A stretch of 64,000 nt of DNA from Opitutus sp. GAS368. Its GTDB lineage: Bacteria; Verrucomicrobiota; Verrucomicrobiia; Opitutales; Opitutaceae. Under the pieces are notes generated by a model that was given only the letters and a program-made list of their open reading frames with translations, ran no database searches and had not been told where the DNA came from. Below, piece by piece: positions 9,276 to 18,446 of the stretch; the stretch's first letter is position 1, and each line of letters starts with the position of its first letter. Location: NCBI GenBank assembly GCA_945903465.1, contig CAMDOF010000004.1, forward strand, positions 50,504-114,503. Direction: 5' to 3'. Made by a program: the position numbers and the translations under genes.

Positions 9276-10439
9276 ATGAAAAACGTTCGTCTTGGCATCG
9301 TCGGTCTCGGTAACATTGGTAAATTTCACACCGGTTACTTACTCGAAAATAAAATTTCCCGCTGCACGTTGACGGCCGTCAGCGATGCCTTCGCTCCCGG
9401 GCTCAAGCCGTTCGAGGGCCGCCCTGGGCTAAAAACATTTTCCAGCTGCGACGAAATGATCCGCTCGGGTGAGATCGACGCAATCGTGATTGCGACACCG
9501 CATTTTCTCCACACGACGATCGGGATCGATGCACTCAAAAATGGTCTTCATATTATGGTGGAGAAACCGATTTCGGCGCATAAGGCCGACGCCGAGAGGT
9601 TGATCGCCACGGCGCAATTGTACCCCAAGCAGGTTTTCGGCGGCATGTTTCAGATGCGCGTCGAACCGCGCTACCAGAAAATCCGCAAACTGATTCAAAG
9701 TGGCGAGTTGGGCTCGATCGTGCGGATCAACTGGATCATCACGGATTGGTTTCGGACCGAAGCCTACTATGCCAGCGGGGGCTGGCGGGCGACGTGGAAG
9801 GGGGAGGGTGGCGGCGTGCTCCTCAACCAGTGTCTTCATCAACTCGATATGCTCCAATGGTTGTGCGGGATGCCGTCGCGAGTGCGCGGGTTTTGTCAGC
9901 TGGGCCGGTTTCATAATATCGAGGTCGAGGATAGCATCACGACTTACTTGGAGTGGGATAACCAGGCGACGGGAGTATTCGTTTCTTCGACGGGCGAGGC
10001 GCCGGGGACCAACCGTTTTGAAATCTGTGGTTCGCGCGGAAAGATCGTGCTCGAAAACAACAAGGTCACCTTCACGCGTAACGACGCCGATATGATCGAG
10101 TTTAGCAAAACGTCAAAGAGCGGCTTTGCGAAGCCCGACGTGTGGAATATCGATGTTCCGGTGGAGAGCGCGCATAACCCCCACGGCATTCTCATGCAGA
10201 ACTTCGTCGACGCCATTCTGGACGGCACGCCGCTTATCGCCCCCGGCGCCGAGGGCATGGGCTCGGTCGAGCTTGCGAATGTCCTGCTCTATTCTTCACT
10301 GATAAATCAGTCGATCGACTTGCCCATGGATAGCGCCGCGTGGGAGGCCAAGCTGAACCAGCTGATTGCCGAATCACGCCACGAGAAGAAAGTCGTCCAA
10401 AACGCGACCGAAGATTTCACCAAATCATTTAGTCGCTGA
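9276..10439 (+). CDS. Gfo/Idh/MocA-family oxidoreductase
   Basis: This 387-residue protein starts at the ATG at 9276, which places the dinucleotide-binding motif GIVGLGNIG (residues 7-15) directly at the N-terminus. The family signature MVEKPIS (E96-K97-P98, with the lysine expected in catalysis) follows. The C-terminal alpha/beta substrate domain contains GGWR and GGGVLLNQCLHQLD, with the family's HQxD-type histidine. It should oxidise or reduce a sugar or cyclitol with NAD(P). There is no export signal, so it is cytoplasmic. It lies downstream of the PVC CxxCH gene in the same direction, across a 498-bp gap containing repeat pair A, so it is probably transcribed independently. Confidence 0.93.
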   Translation: MKNVRLGIVGLGNIGKFHTGYLLENKISRCTLTAVSDAFAPGLKPFEGRPGLKTFSSCDEMIRSGEIDAIVIATPHFLHTTIGIDALKNGLHIMVEKPISAHKADAERLIATAQLYPKQVFGGMFQMRVEPRYQKIRKLIQSGELGSIVRINWIITDWFRTEAYYASGGWRATWKGEGGGVLLNQCLHQLDMLQWLCGMPSRVRGFCQLGRFHNIEVEDSITTYLEWDNQATGVFVSSTGEAPGTNRFEICGSRGKIVLENNKVTFTRNDADMIEFSKTSKSGFAKPDVWNIDVPVESAHNPHGILMQNFVDAILDGTPLIAPGAEGMGSVELANVLLYSSLINQSIDLPMDSAAWEAKLNQLIAESRHEKKVVQNATEDFTKSFSR

Positions 10440-10449
10440 CGGCTTTGCC

Positions 10450-10500
10450 CCTGCGGGCCGACCCCGGCCCGCGGGCGCAGGATCTACGCCTCCTTTTTTT
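10450..10500 (+). terminator. Hairpin with downstream T-run after the oxidoreductase gene
   Basis: A GC-rich inverted repeat (CCTGCG...CGCAGG at 10450-10481, with inner GGCC pairs) starts 10 bp after the stop codon. A run of seven T follows at 10494-10500. The 12-base spacing between stem and T-run is longer than in a classic terminator, so the call is moderate. Confidence 0.5.
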
Positions 10501-10638
10501 GCGATCGCCCGACTTGCCAGCGTGTTCTCTCGCTATCGCAATTTCGGCAGTTTAAGGCAGCGCTCGTCCGCCTACTCCCCGTCGCTCCCGCCATGCCGCG
10601 CTCGGGCGTCTGCGCCGTCGGACACCAGCCTGACGGCG

Positions 10639-11370
10639 TTATTTTAGGGCGGCCCAAACCCGCTGGACGTCGTCGTTATCCTCGATCGCTTGCAGGAATT
10701 CACCGACCTCGGCGCGCTGGCTTTCATCGAGCTCGGGGAACATTTTAGAGACATATCCCAACTCCGCCGTCGTGACCGACCAGCCATTTTGCTTAAGCCA
10801 GACCGTCACCGCATGGACCGCTGTTCGGTCGGTCAGAAAGCGCGCTCCCGCCTGTCCCAGCGGAATATCGTCATTCTGGTCATGCGTCACGGACTCGAAT
10901 TCATTGGCTCCCGCCTCGATCGCGGCCGCTTCCAGATCGGCTTTGGCATCCGGATGATGCGCCTCGACGATGCCCACGTGATCAAAGAGAAATTTGTTGC
11001 TGCCGCCTCCGCCGAGCTGGCCTTTTTTAAAGAGCACGCGCAAATCGCTCGAACTCCGGTTGTGGTTGTCGGTCATCACCTCGACGATCATCGCCACTTT
11101 ATGCGGCGCGTAGCCTTCGTAGATCACGTGCTCGAGGTTCGCCCCTTCTCCGCCGACGCCCGAGCCTTTGGCGATCGCGCGCAGGATCACATCTCTCGTC
11201 ACGCTCGCCTTCTTGGCCTTCTCAACCGCGGCGAAAAGCCGAGCGTTCGACTCAAGATCACCACCGCCGAGCTTCGCCGCGACGGTGATTTCCTTGACGA
11301 GTTTTTGCACAAACTGACCTTTCCTCAAGTTGACGATTGCGCGTTTTGCGTGGAGCCATTGACGTCCCAT
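10639..11370 (-). CDS. yebC: YebC/PmpR family regulatory protein
   Basis: This 243-residue protein matches the YebC/TACO1 family along its length: basic N-terminus, KLVKEITVAAKLGGGD, AIAKGSG, VIYEGYAP, DNHNRSSSDLR and GGGGSNKFLF. The N-terminus MGRQWLHAKRA differs from the usual GHSKWANIK form. Family members bind DNA or the ribosome; some relieve ribosome stalling and others act as transcription regulators. The gene reads leftward in convergence with the oxidoreductase. A possible 25-codon gene lies 51 bp upstream on the same strand and could share its promoter. Confidence 0.93.
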   Translation of the reverse strand: MGRQWLHAKRAIVNLRKGQFVQKLVKEITVAAKLGGGDLESNARLFAAVEKAKKASVTRDVILRAIAKGSGVGGEGANLEHVIYEGYAPHKVAMIVEVMTDNHNRSSSDLRVLFKKGQLGGGGSNKFLFDHVGIVEAHHPDAKADLEAAAIEAGANEFESVTHDQNDDIPLGQAGARFLTDRTAVHAVTVWLKQNGWSVTTAELGYVSKMFPELDESQRAEVGEFLQAIEDNDDVQRVWAALK

Positions 11371-11421
11371 GGTGAAGAAGTGGCGACGTTGCGGCCCACG
11401 GGCAACGCCGAATTTTGATTC

Positions 11422-11499
11422 TTAGTGGGTATAGTCGCTCTGGTAGCACAGCCAGCATAGCAGCAGGACGATGACCGAGAAAATTGCGACCAATACCAT
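11422..11499 (-). CDS. Possible 25-residue single-span membrane peptide
   Basis: An ATG at 11499 opens a 25-codon frame ending in TAA at 11422. The peptide begins MVLVAIFSVIVLLLCWLC, almost entirely hydrophobic, and ends in a short polar tail QSDYTH. That composition is right for one membrane helix with two cysteines. It lies upstream of yebC on the same strand. There is no clear Shine-Dalgarno sequence, but many genes in this window lack one. Hydrophobic frames this short can arise by chance, so the call is tentative. Confidence 0.4.
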   Translation of the reverse strand: MVLVAIFSVIVLLLCWLCYQSDYTH

Positions 11500-11851
11500 G
11501 GGGGGCAAGCGTGGGAGGGCGAAACGACTTCAGTAGCCAACCACGCGCGCGTCGTGATGCCAGATAAATGTGCAGATTTATGCTCAGCGCGACGCTCGTT
11601 TTTTTGAACGTTTTGCCCGGCGCTTTCCGTCCCGTACTTCAGTCCCTTGAGCCATCGCCGGGGGCTGACGGGGAAGCGGCGGCGGGTCGGCAGACCGAGG
11701 ACAGGGATCGGGCGACAAGGAGTCGGTGGAACGGGTAGGCCCGGAAGACCGGGCGCTGTGGGGGGAGCGCATGGCGCTAGTCGCAGGGAAGGCGCGCGTG
11801 CAGGCGAGTGCGGGTAGGCGTGAACGTGTCAGCGATTTGGCTCGTTCATCC

Positions 11852-11960
11852 GCTGGTGCCCGCGCCGGTGCGGAACGGTCGCGGTAACACGAGGGTGCGG
11901 TCACGCGCATCATTCGTGGAGGAGCTGGTGCCCGCGCCGGTGCGGAACGGTCGCGGTAAC
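11852..11960. repeat. Two-copy direct repeat B (37 bp copies, 72 bp period)
   Basis: A 37-bp sequence at 11852-11888, beginning GCTGGTGCCCGCGCCGG and ending TCGCGGTAAC, is repeated exactly at 11924-11960 after a 35-bp spacer. It lies 127 bp past the stop of the leftward TonB receptor, in a 587-bp gap with no other recognisable gene. A 220-codon frame crosses it on the minus strand but has no domain features. Confidence 0.95.
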
Positions 11961-12086
11961 TCTCTTCGCGGTACTCTCCGGTCAGTGCGCAATTGTCGGG
12001 CACAGTGATCCTGTCCGTTTCGGTCGACCGTACGCGGCGGGGCGGGCCGATCGCTCGCTCCCCAGCTATTATATTAACTCGGCTTT

Positions 12087-15083
12087 TTAAAACGTGCCCT
12101 TGACTGCGAGGGTCCAGGATTGGCCGACGGTTTCGTGGCGGGTCATTGCCGTGGGGCCCGTCACGAAACGCTGCATATTGATGTACGGGGTATCGAAGAT
12201 ATTCCGCATGCTGAGGGAGAGGCTGTAGGCGTTCGTGAGGCGCCAACCGCCGCCGGCGTCGACGTTCGTGCGATGGCGCCGGTAGGTGGTCGCGGCGAGA
12301 TTGGTATTAACATCATCGGACCAATTCCAATTGGCATAAACGTTAAGGCGGTTGAGCGAGTAGTTGAGGCCGCCGCTGGCGAGGTGCGGGGTGAGGTTGG
12401 CGCGGGCAATTTCGGCGTAGAGGCGAGTGTAGCTACCACGGATGGAGAGGCGCTTGAACTTCTCACCGAGGAACGAGAGGCTCTGGTTGTATTCAAGCTC
12501 CATGCTGCGAATTTTGATCCGATCAGGGCTGTTGTCGGTGGTGATGAACTCGTAATTGACCAACTCATCGTCACCCGTGTAGCCGAATTCTTTCGCGGTC
12601 AGGCGATCGGTGATGAAAAGATCCTTCACGCTCCGCTGAGTGAAAGTGGCGGAGAGCTGGCCCACCGGTTCAAAGTAATAGGCGAGGCGGGCGGCGTAGT
12701 TGTCTGAGGTCTCCGGCTTGAGGCGAGGGTTGGGCGCGGTCACGGTGAGCGCGGTGTCGCTGACGATCCACACGCCAGCGAGGTTGACGTAGGAAGGGCG
12801 CCGGATGGTTGCACTGTAGCCGAAGTGAAAATCGAGGTTCTGGGCGAGGTTGTATTTCAGGGAGGTGCTTGGGAAGAGGTTGTGGTATTCGCCGGTGCGC
12901 TTAATACGTGGTTGGGAAAGAAACTGGTACTCGATGCCGGGAATCGTGGTCGCGCGACCGGCCGCGCTGACGGGGAAGCCCTTGGCGCGTAGCTCGGAGG
13001 GTGTGCGGGTATCGGCCTCGCTAGCCTCGGTCGTGGTGCCCTCAAAACGTAGACCGGCGCGGAGCGTCACGCGCTTGACCGTGGTGGTGCCCATGAGAAA
13101 AGCGGCGTCAATCCGTTCGTAGAACCGCCGACGGCGGGCGACGTAGGACTCGTAAAAGTTATCCCCGTTGGTCCCCCAGTTTTGGCGGAAGTCCTGCGGG
13201 CGACTGCGGTAGAGATCGGCAATCGCGCGCAAGTTTGGCATGAAAACATTGGCGCCGGAGATCGACTGGATATTGCCGCCGATCATCCCGAGGTCGTATT
13301 CCCAGGGGGACCGGTAGGCGGCCCAAGCGCCGCTCGGTAGCCCGCCCACGTAATCGAAACGCTTTGCGAGCTGATCGTCCTCAAATTTCTGGATCTGTTG
13401 CCGCGACTTCAACCCGCTCTTCCAAATCACGGGAAAGACTTTGACGGTTTTTAAGAGAGCGTTGATTTCTCCGCTGATGAAAACCGTGCGGGCAAAGCGG
13501 CCGTCGTTAGCGGTGAACGTGGGCGTTGTGAAGCTCGCGCCGTTCGCGATATCGGCACCCGCGATCTGGGTGAATTTCCAGTCGGTCGAGAGCGGATCAG
13601 AGCGCTGCGCACGAAACGTAATATTGCTGGCGGTGGGCGTGTTGGTATCGCGAATGGAGTTTCGCCGATTGAGCGGGTCATACCAGCTCGTGGAGTCCGA
13701 GTAGGCAAATTTGCTTTCGACCTCGAGGTTGCCGCGTTTGAACTCGACGCGCGGGAGCACGGTGAATGTCTCGCCCATTTTGGAGACGGCGACAGGGTTG
13801 ACTTGGACGGAGCCGCTCGTGGCAGACGTAAAACTCAGCAGAGGGTCCGTGCCGATGACCGCGGTGCGAGTGCCGACGTTGAACACGGCGGTACGCTGAG
13901 GGGTCCAGAGGTCGGCGTAATTATAGACGATGCCGAGGCCGACATTGAGCTCTTTGGTGATCTTATAGTCGGTCGTGAGCGTGGTGGCGAAGCGCTTGTT
14001 GAAGCGCGGGGCCCACTGGAAATTGATCGCGGAGAGAACCAGCGGTCGTTGGTCGGCGGTGGTGGGGCTTGCGCTGTAACTCTGTGAGGTGATAAGGGCC
14101 TCTTGGTAGACATTGGACTCGCTAATGTTGATGACGAAGCCGAGGCGCTTGTTGAGGAAGACATCGGAGTACTCGAAGATTCCGCCGGGCCGGAGCTTGT
14201 GACTGAGTTGATCCTCGTCGGGGCCACGGGTACGATTTAAACTGAATTCCTCAGAATGAGCGGTGAGGTTGGCCTGCCAAGAGATTCTGCGCCCGACGCG
14301 ATCGAAGGCGCGTTTGGTGCGCAAGTTAATAGTGCCGGCGGGGGCGTTGGCGTCGACGTCGGCGCTGACGGTTTTATTTACCTCGATCGACTCCATGCTA
14401 TTGAGGGAGGCCATTTCCATCGTGAAGGAACGAGCTGCGCCTGAGCCGCTGTTGTTGGCATCGGTGCTGGCCAAGGCAATCCCGTCCATCGTGACGGCGG
14501 TGTATTCCGACCCGAGGCCACCGAGTCGAACGGTGCGGACTTCTCCATAAAAGAGATCGAGTTCGACGCCGGGTAGGTGCTTGAGGAACTCCCCGACGTT
14601 GCCCTCGGCGTTGTCGCCGAAGGAGTCGGAAGCGACCGTGTTGGTAATGTTCATAGATCGCCTCTGATCCATGATCGCCTTGGCGGCACCTTCGCGCTGA
14701 TTTGAAACAATGAACTGGTCCAGCTTGATGGGCGCGCCCGCGTCGCTTTCGCTGAGCAGCGAACTAACCAGATTAAAGTCCTGCGTCACCGTCGTATTCG
14801 CGGTAACTGTAACCGTCGCGGACGCCGCGCGGTAGCCGGTGTAAGTGACGACCACCGTGGCGGCGCCAGCAGCTACGGGGTAAAGGCGATACTCGCCCCC
14901 GTTCTCCGAAGTGGTGGCGAGATCAACTCCGACCACGCGCACTTGGGCATTGCGCAAGTACTGGCCGGTATTCGGGTTGAAAATACGTCCGGTGATCGTA
15001 CCGCTGGCAGCAGGCTGCGCCGATAGGGGCAAGAACGCGCCGAGGGTCGTGAGAATAAGGGTGAGGTAGGCGATGGTCTTCAT
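12087..15083 (-). CDS. TonB-dependent receptor with carboxypeptidase-regulatory-like N-terminal domain
   Basis: This 998-residue protein starts at the ATG at 15083, giving a signal peptide (YLTLILTTLGAFLPLSAQ). A carboxypeptidase-regulatory-like beta-sandwich follows (about 27-120: GTITGRIFNPNTGQYLRNA, GGEYRLYPVAAG). The plug domain (about 150-320) contains EFLKFLPGVE, GGLGSEYTAVTMDG and a long barrel follows, ending in the canonical terminal Phe (AVKGTF). The domain order resembles Bacteroidota and Verrucomicrobiota receptors for oligosaccharides or other large ligands; no SusD partner is visible. It belongs to the same broad class as the receptors at 30630, 37445 and 60573 but is more divergent in the plug. 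Confidence 0.92.
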   Translation of the reverse strand: MKTIAYLTLILTTLGAFLPLSAQPAASGTITGRIFNPNTGQYLRNAQVRVVGVDLATTSENGGEYRLYPVAAGAATVVVTYTGYRAASATVTVTANTTVTQDFNLVSSLLSESDAGAPIKLDQFIVSNQREGAAKAIMDQRRSMNITNTVASDSFGDNAEGNVGEFLKHLPGVELDLFYGEVRTVRLGGLGSEYTAVTMDGIALASTDANNSGSGAARSFTMEMASLNSMESIEVNKTVSADVDANAPAGTINLRTKRAFDRVGRRISWQANLTAHSEEFSLNRTRGPDEDQLSHKLRPGGIFEYSDVFLNKRLGFVINISESNVYQEALITSQSYSASPTTADQRPLVLSAINFQWAPRFNKRFATTLTTDYKITKELNVGLGIVYNYADLWTPQRTAVFNVGTRTAVIGTDPLLSFTSATSGSVQVNPVAVSKMGETFTVLPRVEFKRGNLEVESKFAYSDSTSWYDPLNRRNSIRDTNTPTASNITFRAQRSDPLSTDWKFTQIAGADIANGASFTTPTFTANDGRFARTVFISGEINALLKTVKVFPVIWKSGLKSRQQIQKFEDDQLAKRFDYVGGLPSGAWAAYRSPWEYDLGMIGGNIQSISGANVFMPNLRAIADLYRSRPQDFRQNWGTNGDNFYESYVARRRRFYERIDAAFLMGTTTVKRVTLRAGLRFEGTTTEASEADTRTPSELRAKGFPVSAAGRATTIPGIEYQFLSQPRIKRTGEYHNLFPSTSLKYNLAQNLDFHFGYSATIRRPSYVNLAGVWIVSDTALTVTAPNPRLKPETSDNYAARLAYYFEPVGQLSATFTQRSVKDLFITDRLTAKEFGYTGDDELVNYEFITTDNSPDRIKIRSMELEYNQSLSFLGEKFKRLSIRGSYTRLYAEIARANLTPHLASGGLNYSLNRLNVYANWNWSDDVNTNLAATTYRRHRTNVDAGGGWRLTNAYSLSLSMRNIFDTPYINMQRFVTGPTAMTRHETVGQSWTLAVKGTF

Positions 15084-15462
15084 TGCAAGTAAGGGTGTCT
15101 TTTGGGGGCGTAAGCAGGTCAAGGGGTCCGGTTTAGTATGGTGCGTCAAGGAGGTTTCGGCTTGCGCCTTTTCGAATTTCCGACGGCTGGGGAGGGAGGG
15201 GCGGTGGTCAAGGTCGTGGGTGTTGCCGGCCGGAATGGGTCATTAGGCTGCCAAGGCCGTTCGCCCGCGAGGGTGCGCGGTGGAACTTTGCGGAGAAGTT
15301 TCCCCGCGGGCCTGATTTTGTGAACGGTTTCACCTTGGCGGTTCGCAATGCTTTTTTCGTGATGATGGGCGCCGGGGCGTTTATCGCTGAGCCGCCGATT
15401 GCAGTTAACCAACGTCTGCTTTCCCGAATTGCCCCGTGCGGCCCTTGCCGCAGTCTGGAGCG
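15084..15462. other. Divergent intergenic region, no gene recognised
   Basis: This 379-bp gap separates the leftward TonB receptor from the rightward TPR protein and should contain both promoters. I see no convincing promoter consensus, operator palindrome, RNA gene or coding frame in it. Confidence 0.5.
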
Positions 15463-16203
15463 ATGCCTTACTTTTTATCAGGACTCGTTTTCTGTCTGAT
15501 CATCAGTCTCAAAGCGGCGGAACCACCGCTGCCAGTTGCCGAGCGGGTCGAGCTTTTGGCGCGGTTGGGTGCGCAACGTTCGGCGCTCGACCTCGCCGTC
15601 ACAAAGGCGCCCAGCGATCCGGCGCTCTATTCGCGGCGGGGAGACTGCCTGCTCTTTCTCGGTCGTTTCCCCGAGGCGGTCGCTGATTTTGAAAAAATGA
15701 TCGCCTTGGATCCCGCGCTCGATGCGCCGCATTGGCGCCTTGGGATTGCCTATTATTTTAACGGTCAGTTTGCGAAGTCGGCGCGGCAGTTTGAAAAATA
15801 TCATGACTACGACGGGCGCGACCGTGAGAACGGGGTTTGGAAATTTCTGGGCGACGTCAAGGTCAGCGGCGTTGAACAGGCGCGGAGCGCGATGCTGAGC
15901 TACACGCGTTTCGATCGAGAACCGTTCCCCGCTCTTTATGAACTTCTGGCAGGAAAAGGTACCACCGAAGATTTTCTGCGCGAACTCAAAGCACGTCGAG
16001 GAGGTGACCAACCAGCCGCGGTTTTTTTTGCCCACTATTACGCTGGATTGCATGAGGAGATTCTCGGGCATCACGAGAAAGCTCTGGCGTTGATGAGGGT
16101 GGCGGTGGCCAGCGCTTGGGGGCGAACTGCCGAAGGCGGACCAGCCTATATGTGGCAGGTCTCCCGCGTGCACTATGATTGGCTCGCCGCAGCGAAGCCT
16201 TAG
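15463..16203 (+). CDS. Exported TPR-repeat protein
   Basis: This 246-residue protein has a short signal peptide (FLSGLVFCLIISLKA) if translation starts at the ATG at 15463; a GTG at 15436 is an alternative start. At least two tetratricopeptide repeats are clear at about residues 45-110 (ALYSRRGDCLLFLGRFPEA, APHWRLGIAYYFNGQF), with more divergent helical repeats after. There is no catalytic motif. It resembles periplasmic NlpI-like scaffolds, but the partner is unknown. It is convergent with the DUF1080 gene. Confidence 0.82.
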   Translation: MPYFLSGLVFCLIISLKAAEPPLPVAERVELLARLGAQRSALDLAVTKAPSDPALYSRRGDCLLFLGRFPEAVADFEKMIALDPALDAPHWRLGIAYYFNGQFAKSARQFEKYHDYDGRDRENGVWKFLGDVKVSGVEQARSAMLSYTRFDREPFPALYELLAGKGTTEDFLRELKARRGGDQPAAVFFAHYYAGLHEEILGHHEKALALMRVAVASAWGRTAEGGPAYMWQVSRVHYDWLAAAKP

Positions 16204-16402
16204 CCGTGCCGTTGTCGTTAACCCTCAACCAAGCATCGACGGCAGGAATGGTCCTCCGTCCACCGAAACGGCCACCCTCCTGCCGCCGCTGGATCTGGCC
16301 AAACCGTACTGCCGGCGGCAGTCTCGATCAGCTTTCGCCGTTGGCCGTGCCCGGTCTCGCTGAGTTTCGCTGATTTTGAGGTTCTGGCCTGCGCGGGCCT
16401 AA

Positions 16403-16536
16403 GCAGGGTCGCAGCCGTGCGCACGCGACTCCGGGGGCCGCGCCGTTGCACGGGCGACGATCCCATGGACGGGTTTTGCAGAGTCGCAGCCGTGCGCACG
16501 CGACCCCTGGGCCGCGCCGCTGCACGGGCGAATCCC
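16403..16536. repeat. Two-copy imperfect direct repeat C (about 60 bp copies, 72-75 bp period)
   Basis: A sequence at 16403-16464 containing GTCGCAGCCGTGCGCACGCG recurs at 16478-16536 with a few substitutions and a 3-bp net length difference. The pair sits in the convergent gap between the TPR gene and the DUF1080 gene and ends 5 bp before the stop codon of the latter. It is the longest and most degenerate of the six pairs in the window. The rest of the 338-bp gap holds nothing recognisable. Confidence 0.9.
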
Positions 16537-16541
16537 GCGGT

Positions 16542-17531
16542 TCAGCGAGGCAGCGGGTGCAACTCGATGCGTCGGAAATAAAGTTCTGCCCCTTCCGTCT
16601 GGAAGAGCAGGCGCCCTTCCCGGAGCGAGCAATCACGCGCTTCGTTCACCGGCACGCCATTGAGAAAATATCGCAGGTGCCCCCCGTCGACGATCGCCTC
16701 CACAAGGTTCCATTCACCCACTGGCTTTTCAGCATCGCGGGCTCCGCGGTATCCAAGGACGTCTTTCCACGCGGGATCTTTGTCGCGCCAGTCGGTCCGA
16801 TTTTTCCCTTTGCCGAACTCACCGAGCACGCCTTCTGGATGCCAGCGGCGGGTCCCGGGCGTGACGGTGGCGCGCATCGTCGGGAAAAGAAGCTCGGGCT
16901 GGCCGCGCTCGTACCCGCCGACCAAAATGAGATCACCGGTGCCGCCTTCGATAAATTGATACTCGATGGATCGCATCCAAGGTGAATTAAAGTCCGGTTT
17001 GTTGTTACCCGGTTCGCCCTGGCAATGAAAGAGGATGCCCGCATCACGAGTCTGTTTCTGCCGGGGCACCCAAGTGACGAGACCCCAGCGGAACTCCGCG
17101 ACGAGCCGGTAGCGGGTGAAGCGTTCGCGAGTGATCAGTCCACCGTAATGTTGTCCGCTGATGCGGATCGCGGGCAGGCCGTCAATTTGGTTCACGACCG
17201 TGAACACGCGATCGGGGTCCGCGCTGCCAGTATTAGGCAGCCACGTCGTGAACGCCGCGAGATCCTTCCCGTTGAATAGCGCGATCGGCGCAGTGGGGGT
17301 GATTGCAGCCGTCGGCTCGGCGGCCGCCGCGAGGCCACCCTGAGTTGTGATGACGAAGACGGCACACGCCCACCTGAAGACAAACAAGCGACGGCGCGTG
17401 GGGAAAGAGCGGACGTGGCGATCGGAAAGGTCATCTTGCGCGACGCTGCGGAGCGGTCGGCTCAGTCCGGGGGCGCGGCGGGCAGAGATTCCCAAATGCG
17501 CTAAAATGATTTTAGGGTTAACGAGGATCAT
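16542..17531 (-). CDS. DUF1080 (3-keto-disaccharide hydrolase-like) domain protein
   Basis: This protein has up to 329 residues. The conserved part (about residues 80-328) is a concanavalin-like jelly roll of the DUF1080 type, with IALFNGKDLAAF, GGLITRERFTRYRLVAEFRW, GILFHCQG and IEYQFIEGGTGD. The C-terminal part is WNLVEAIVDGGHLRYFLNG and YFRRIELHPL. Families with this domain include 3-keto-glycoside hydrolases acting with sugar oxidoreductases. The N-terminal 48 residues look non-coding. A TTG at 17387 would start translation just before a good signal peptide (FVFRWACAVFVITTQGG), so the true start is uncertain. Repeat pairs C and D flank the gene. Confidence 0.85.
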   Translation of the reverse strand: MILVNPKIILAHLGISARRAPGLSRPLRSVAQDDLSDRHVRSFPTRRRLFVFRWACAVFVITTQGGLAAAAEPTAAITPTAPIALFNGKDLAAFTTWLPNTGSADPDRVFTVVNQIDGLPAIRISGQHYGGLITRERFTRYRLVAEFRWGLVTWVPRQKQTRDAGILFHCQGEPGNNKPDFNSPWMRSIEYQFIEGGTGDLILVGGYERGQPELLFPTMRATVTPGTRRWHPEGVLGEFGKGKNRTDWRDKDPAWKDVLGYRGARDAEKPVGEWNLVEAIVDGGHLRYFLNGVPVNEARDCSLREGRLLFQTEGAELYFRRIELHPLPR

Positions 17532-17658
17532 GGGCGATACTTTCGAGGGGCCGAGGTAAATTTAGAAACCATCGAGTACCCCGCGCGTGGGATCAGCCTT
17601 TGTCAAGTGCTCGGTGCCGGCTTTTCAGGCGCCGACTTTTCCAGGCGCTAACCACTCG

Positions 17659-17761
17659 GTTGCACGCGTGCGACCGGTGAAAGCGATGAAGTCTTTGTTT
17701 CAACTTCACGGCTGATCTCCTACGGCCAGTTGCACGCGTGCGGCCGGTGGAAGCGATGAAG
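17659..17761. repeat. Two-copy direct repeat D (33 bp copies, 70 bp period)
   Basis: A 33-bp sequence at 17659-17691, beginning GTTGCACGCGTGCG and ending AAGCGATGAAG, recurs at 17729-17761 with two mismatches after a 37-bp spacer. Each copy contains the 10-bp palindrome GCACGCGTGC. The pair lies 128 bp upstream of the annotated start of the leftward DUF1080 gene, the only one of the six pairs located at a gene's 5' side. Confidence 0.92.
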
Positions 17762-18446
17762 ACTTAGGGCGTCTCATCCGGGTGCCAACGAGTTGGTGTA
17801 CCGCGTGCCGCCAGCGGAACCGGAAAAACGTCCCGGCCTCATGTCAGGTGCGGAGGGAACCGGTGCCAGTGTCATGAAGATTACTGGCCCAGAATAATCG
17901 GTGGACCGCGCCTCTGGATTCGGTGTATTTTTTCGAGTTCTGGCAAAGTGCATCCAAAAAGCGTGCGGGGCGCGGCGGGGGGCCATGACCGCTAACTTAG
18001 CGGTTATTTAGTTATGTTTTCGTGCTAGCTGCGAGTGTGAGCGAGTGGGATTTCCGTTGAGTCAGCGTCCAGGCGTCTGGCGGGCTTAGCCGCGCGAAGG
18101 CTTTGACGGCTCAATATTCGACTTTTGATGAACGCAAACTCCCTAAGAATTGATTCCAGAGGCATTGATTTACCAAGTCCGCCCAGGCGGTTAGGGGGCG
18201 CGGGTCCTGTTGATCGATAGCTGCGGCGAGGATGGCCGGCGGAGGCTCTTTTCTCTTGGCCTGCTGGCTAACCGACCCACCGCCCGTTCAGCATCGGTGC
18301 CTTCGCCAAGCGGGCTCCGCCTGTAAATTTAAAAACCAACGACCTGATGGGCCTTGGTGCGAGTGCGCGAGTGCGCGCAGGCGGCGGCGCGCAGGCGGTG
18401 ACCGCTTGACAGCCAAGGAGGTTTTTCTCTTTCTTATTGTTCCTCT
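17762..18446. other. Long intergenic region with one palindrome, no gene recognised
   Basis: No frame in this stretch has recognisable protein features. A near-perfect palindrome, ACCGCTAA-C-TTAGCGGT, lies at 17988-18004 and could be an operator or a small hairpin. Close to the ferredoxin, short GC-rich near-repeats (GCGAGTGCGCGAGTGCGCG region, about 18360-18385) are present. A strong AAGGAGG sequence ends at 18421 but is 25 bp before the ferredoxin ATG, too far for normal initiation. Confidence 0.5.

Noticed and set aside
11584..12246. 220-codon minus-strand frame with a basic C-terminus
   Set aside because: It runs through repeat pair B and into the 3' end of the TonB receptor gene, is of low complexity (Arg/Pro/Ser) and has no domain signal.
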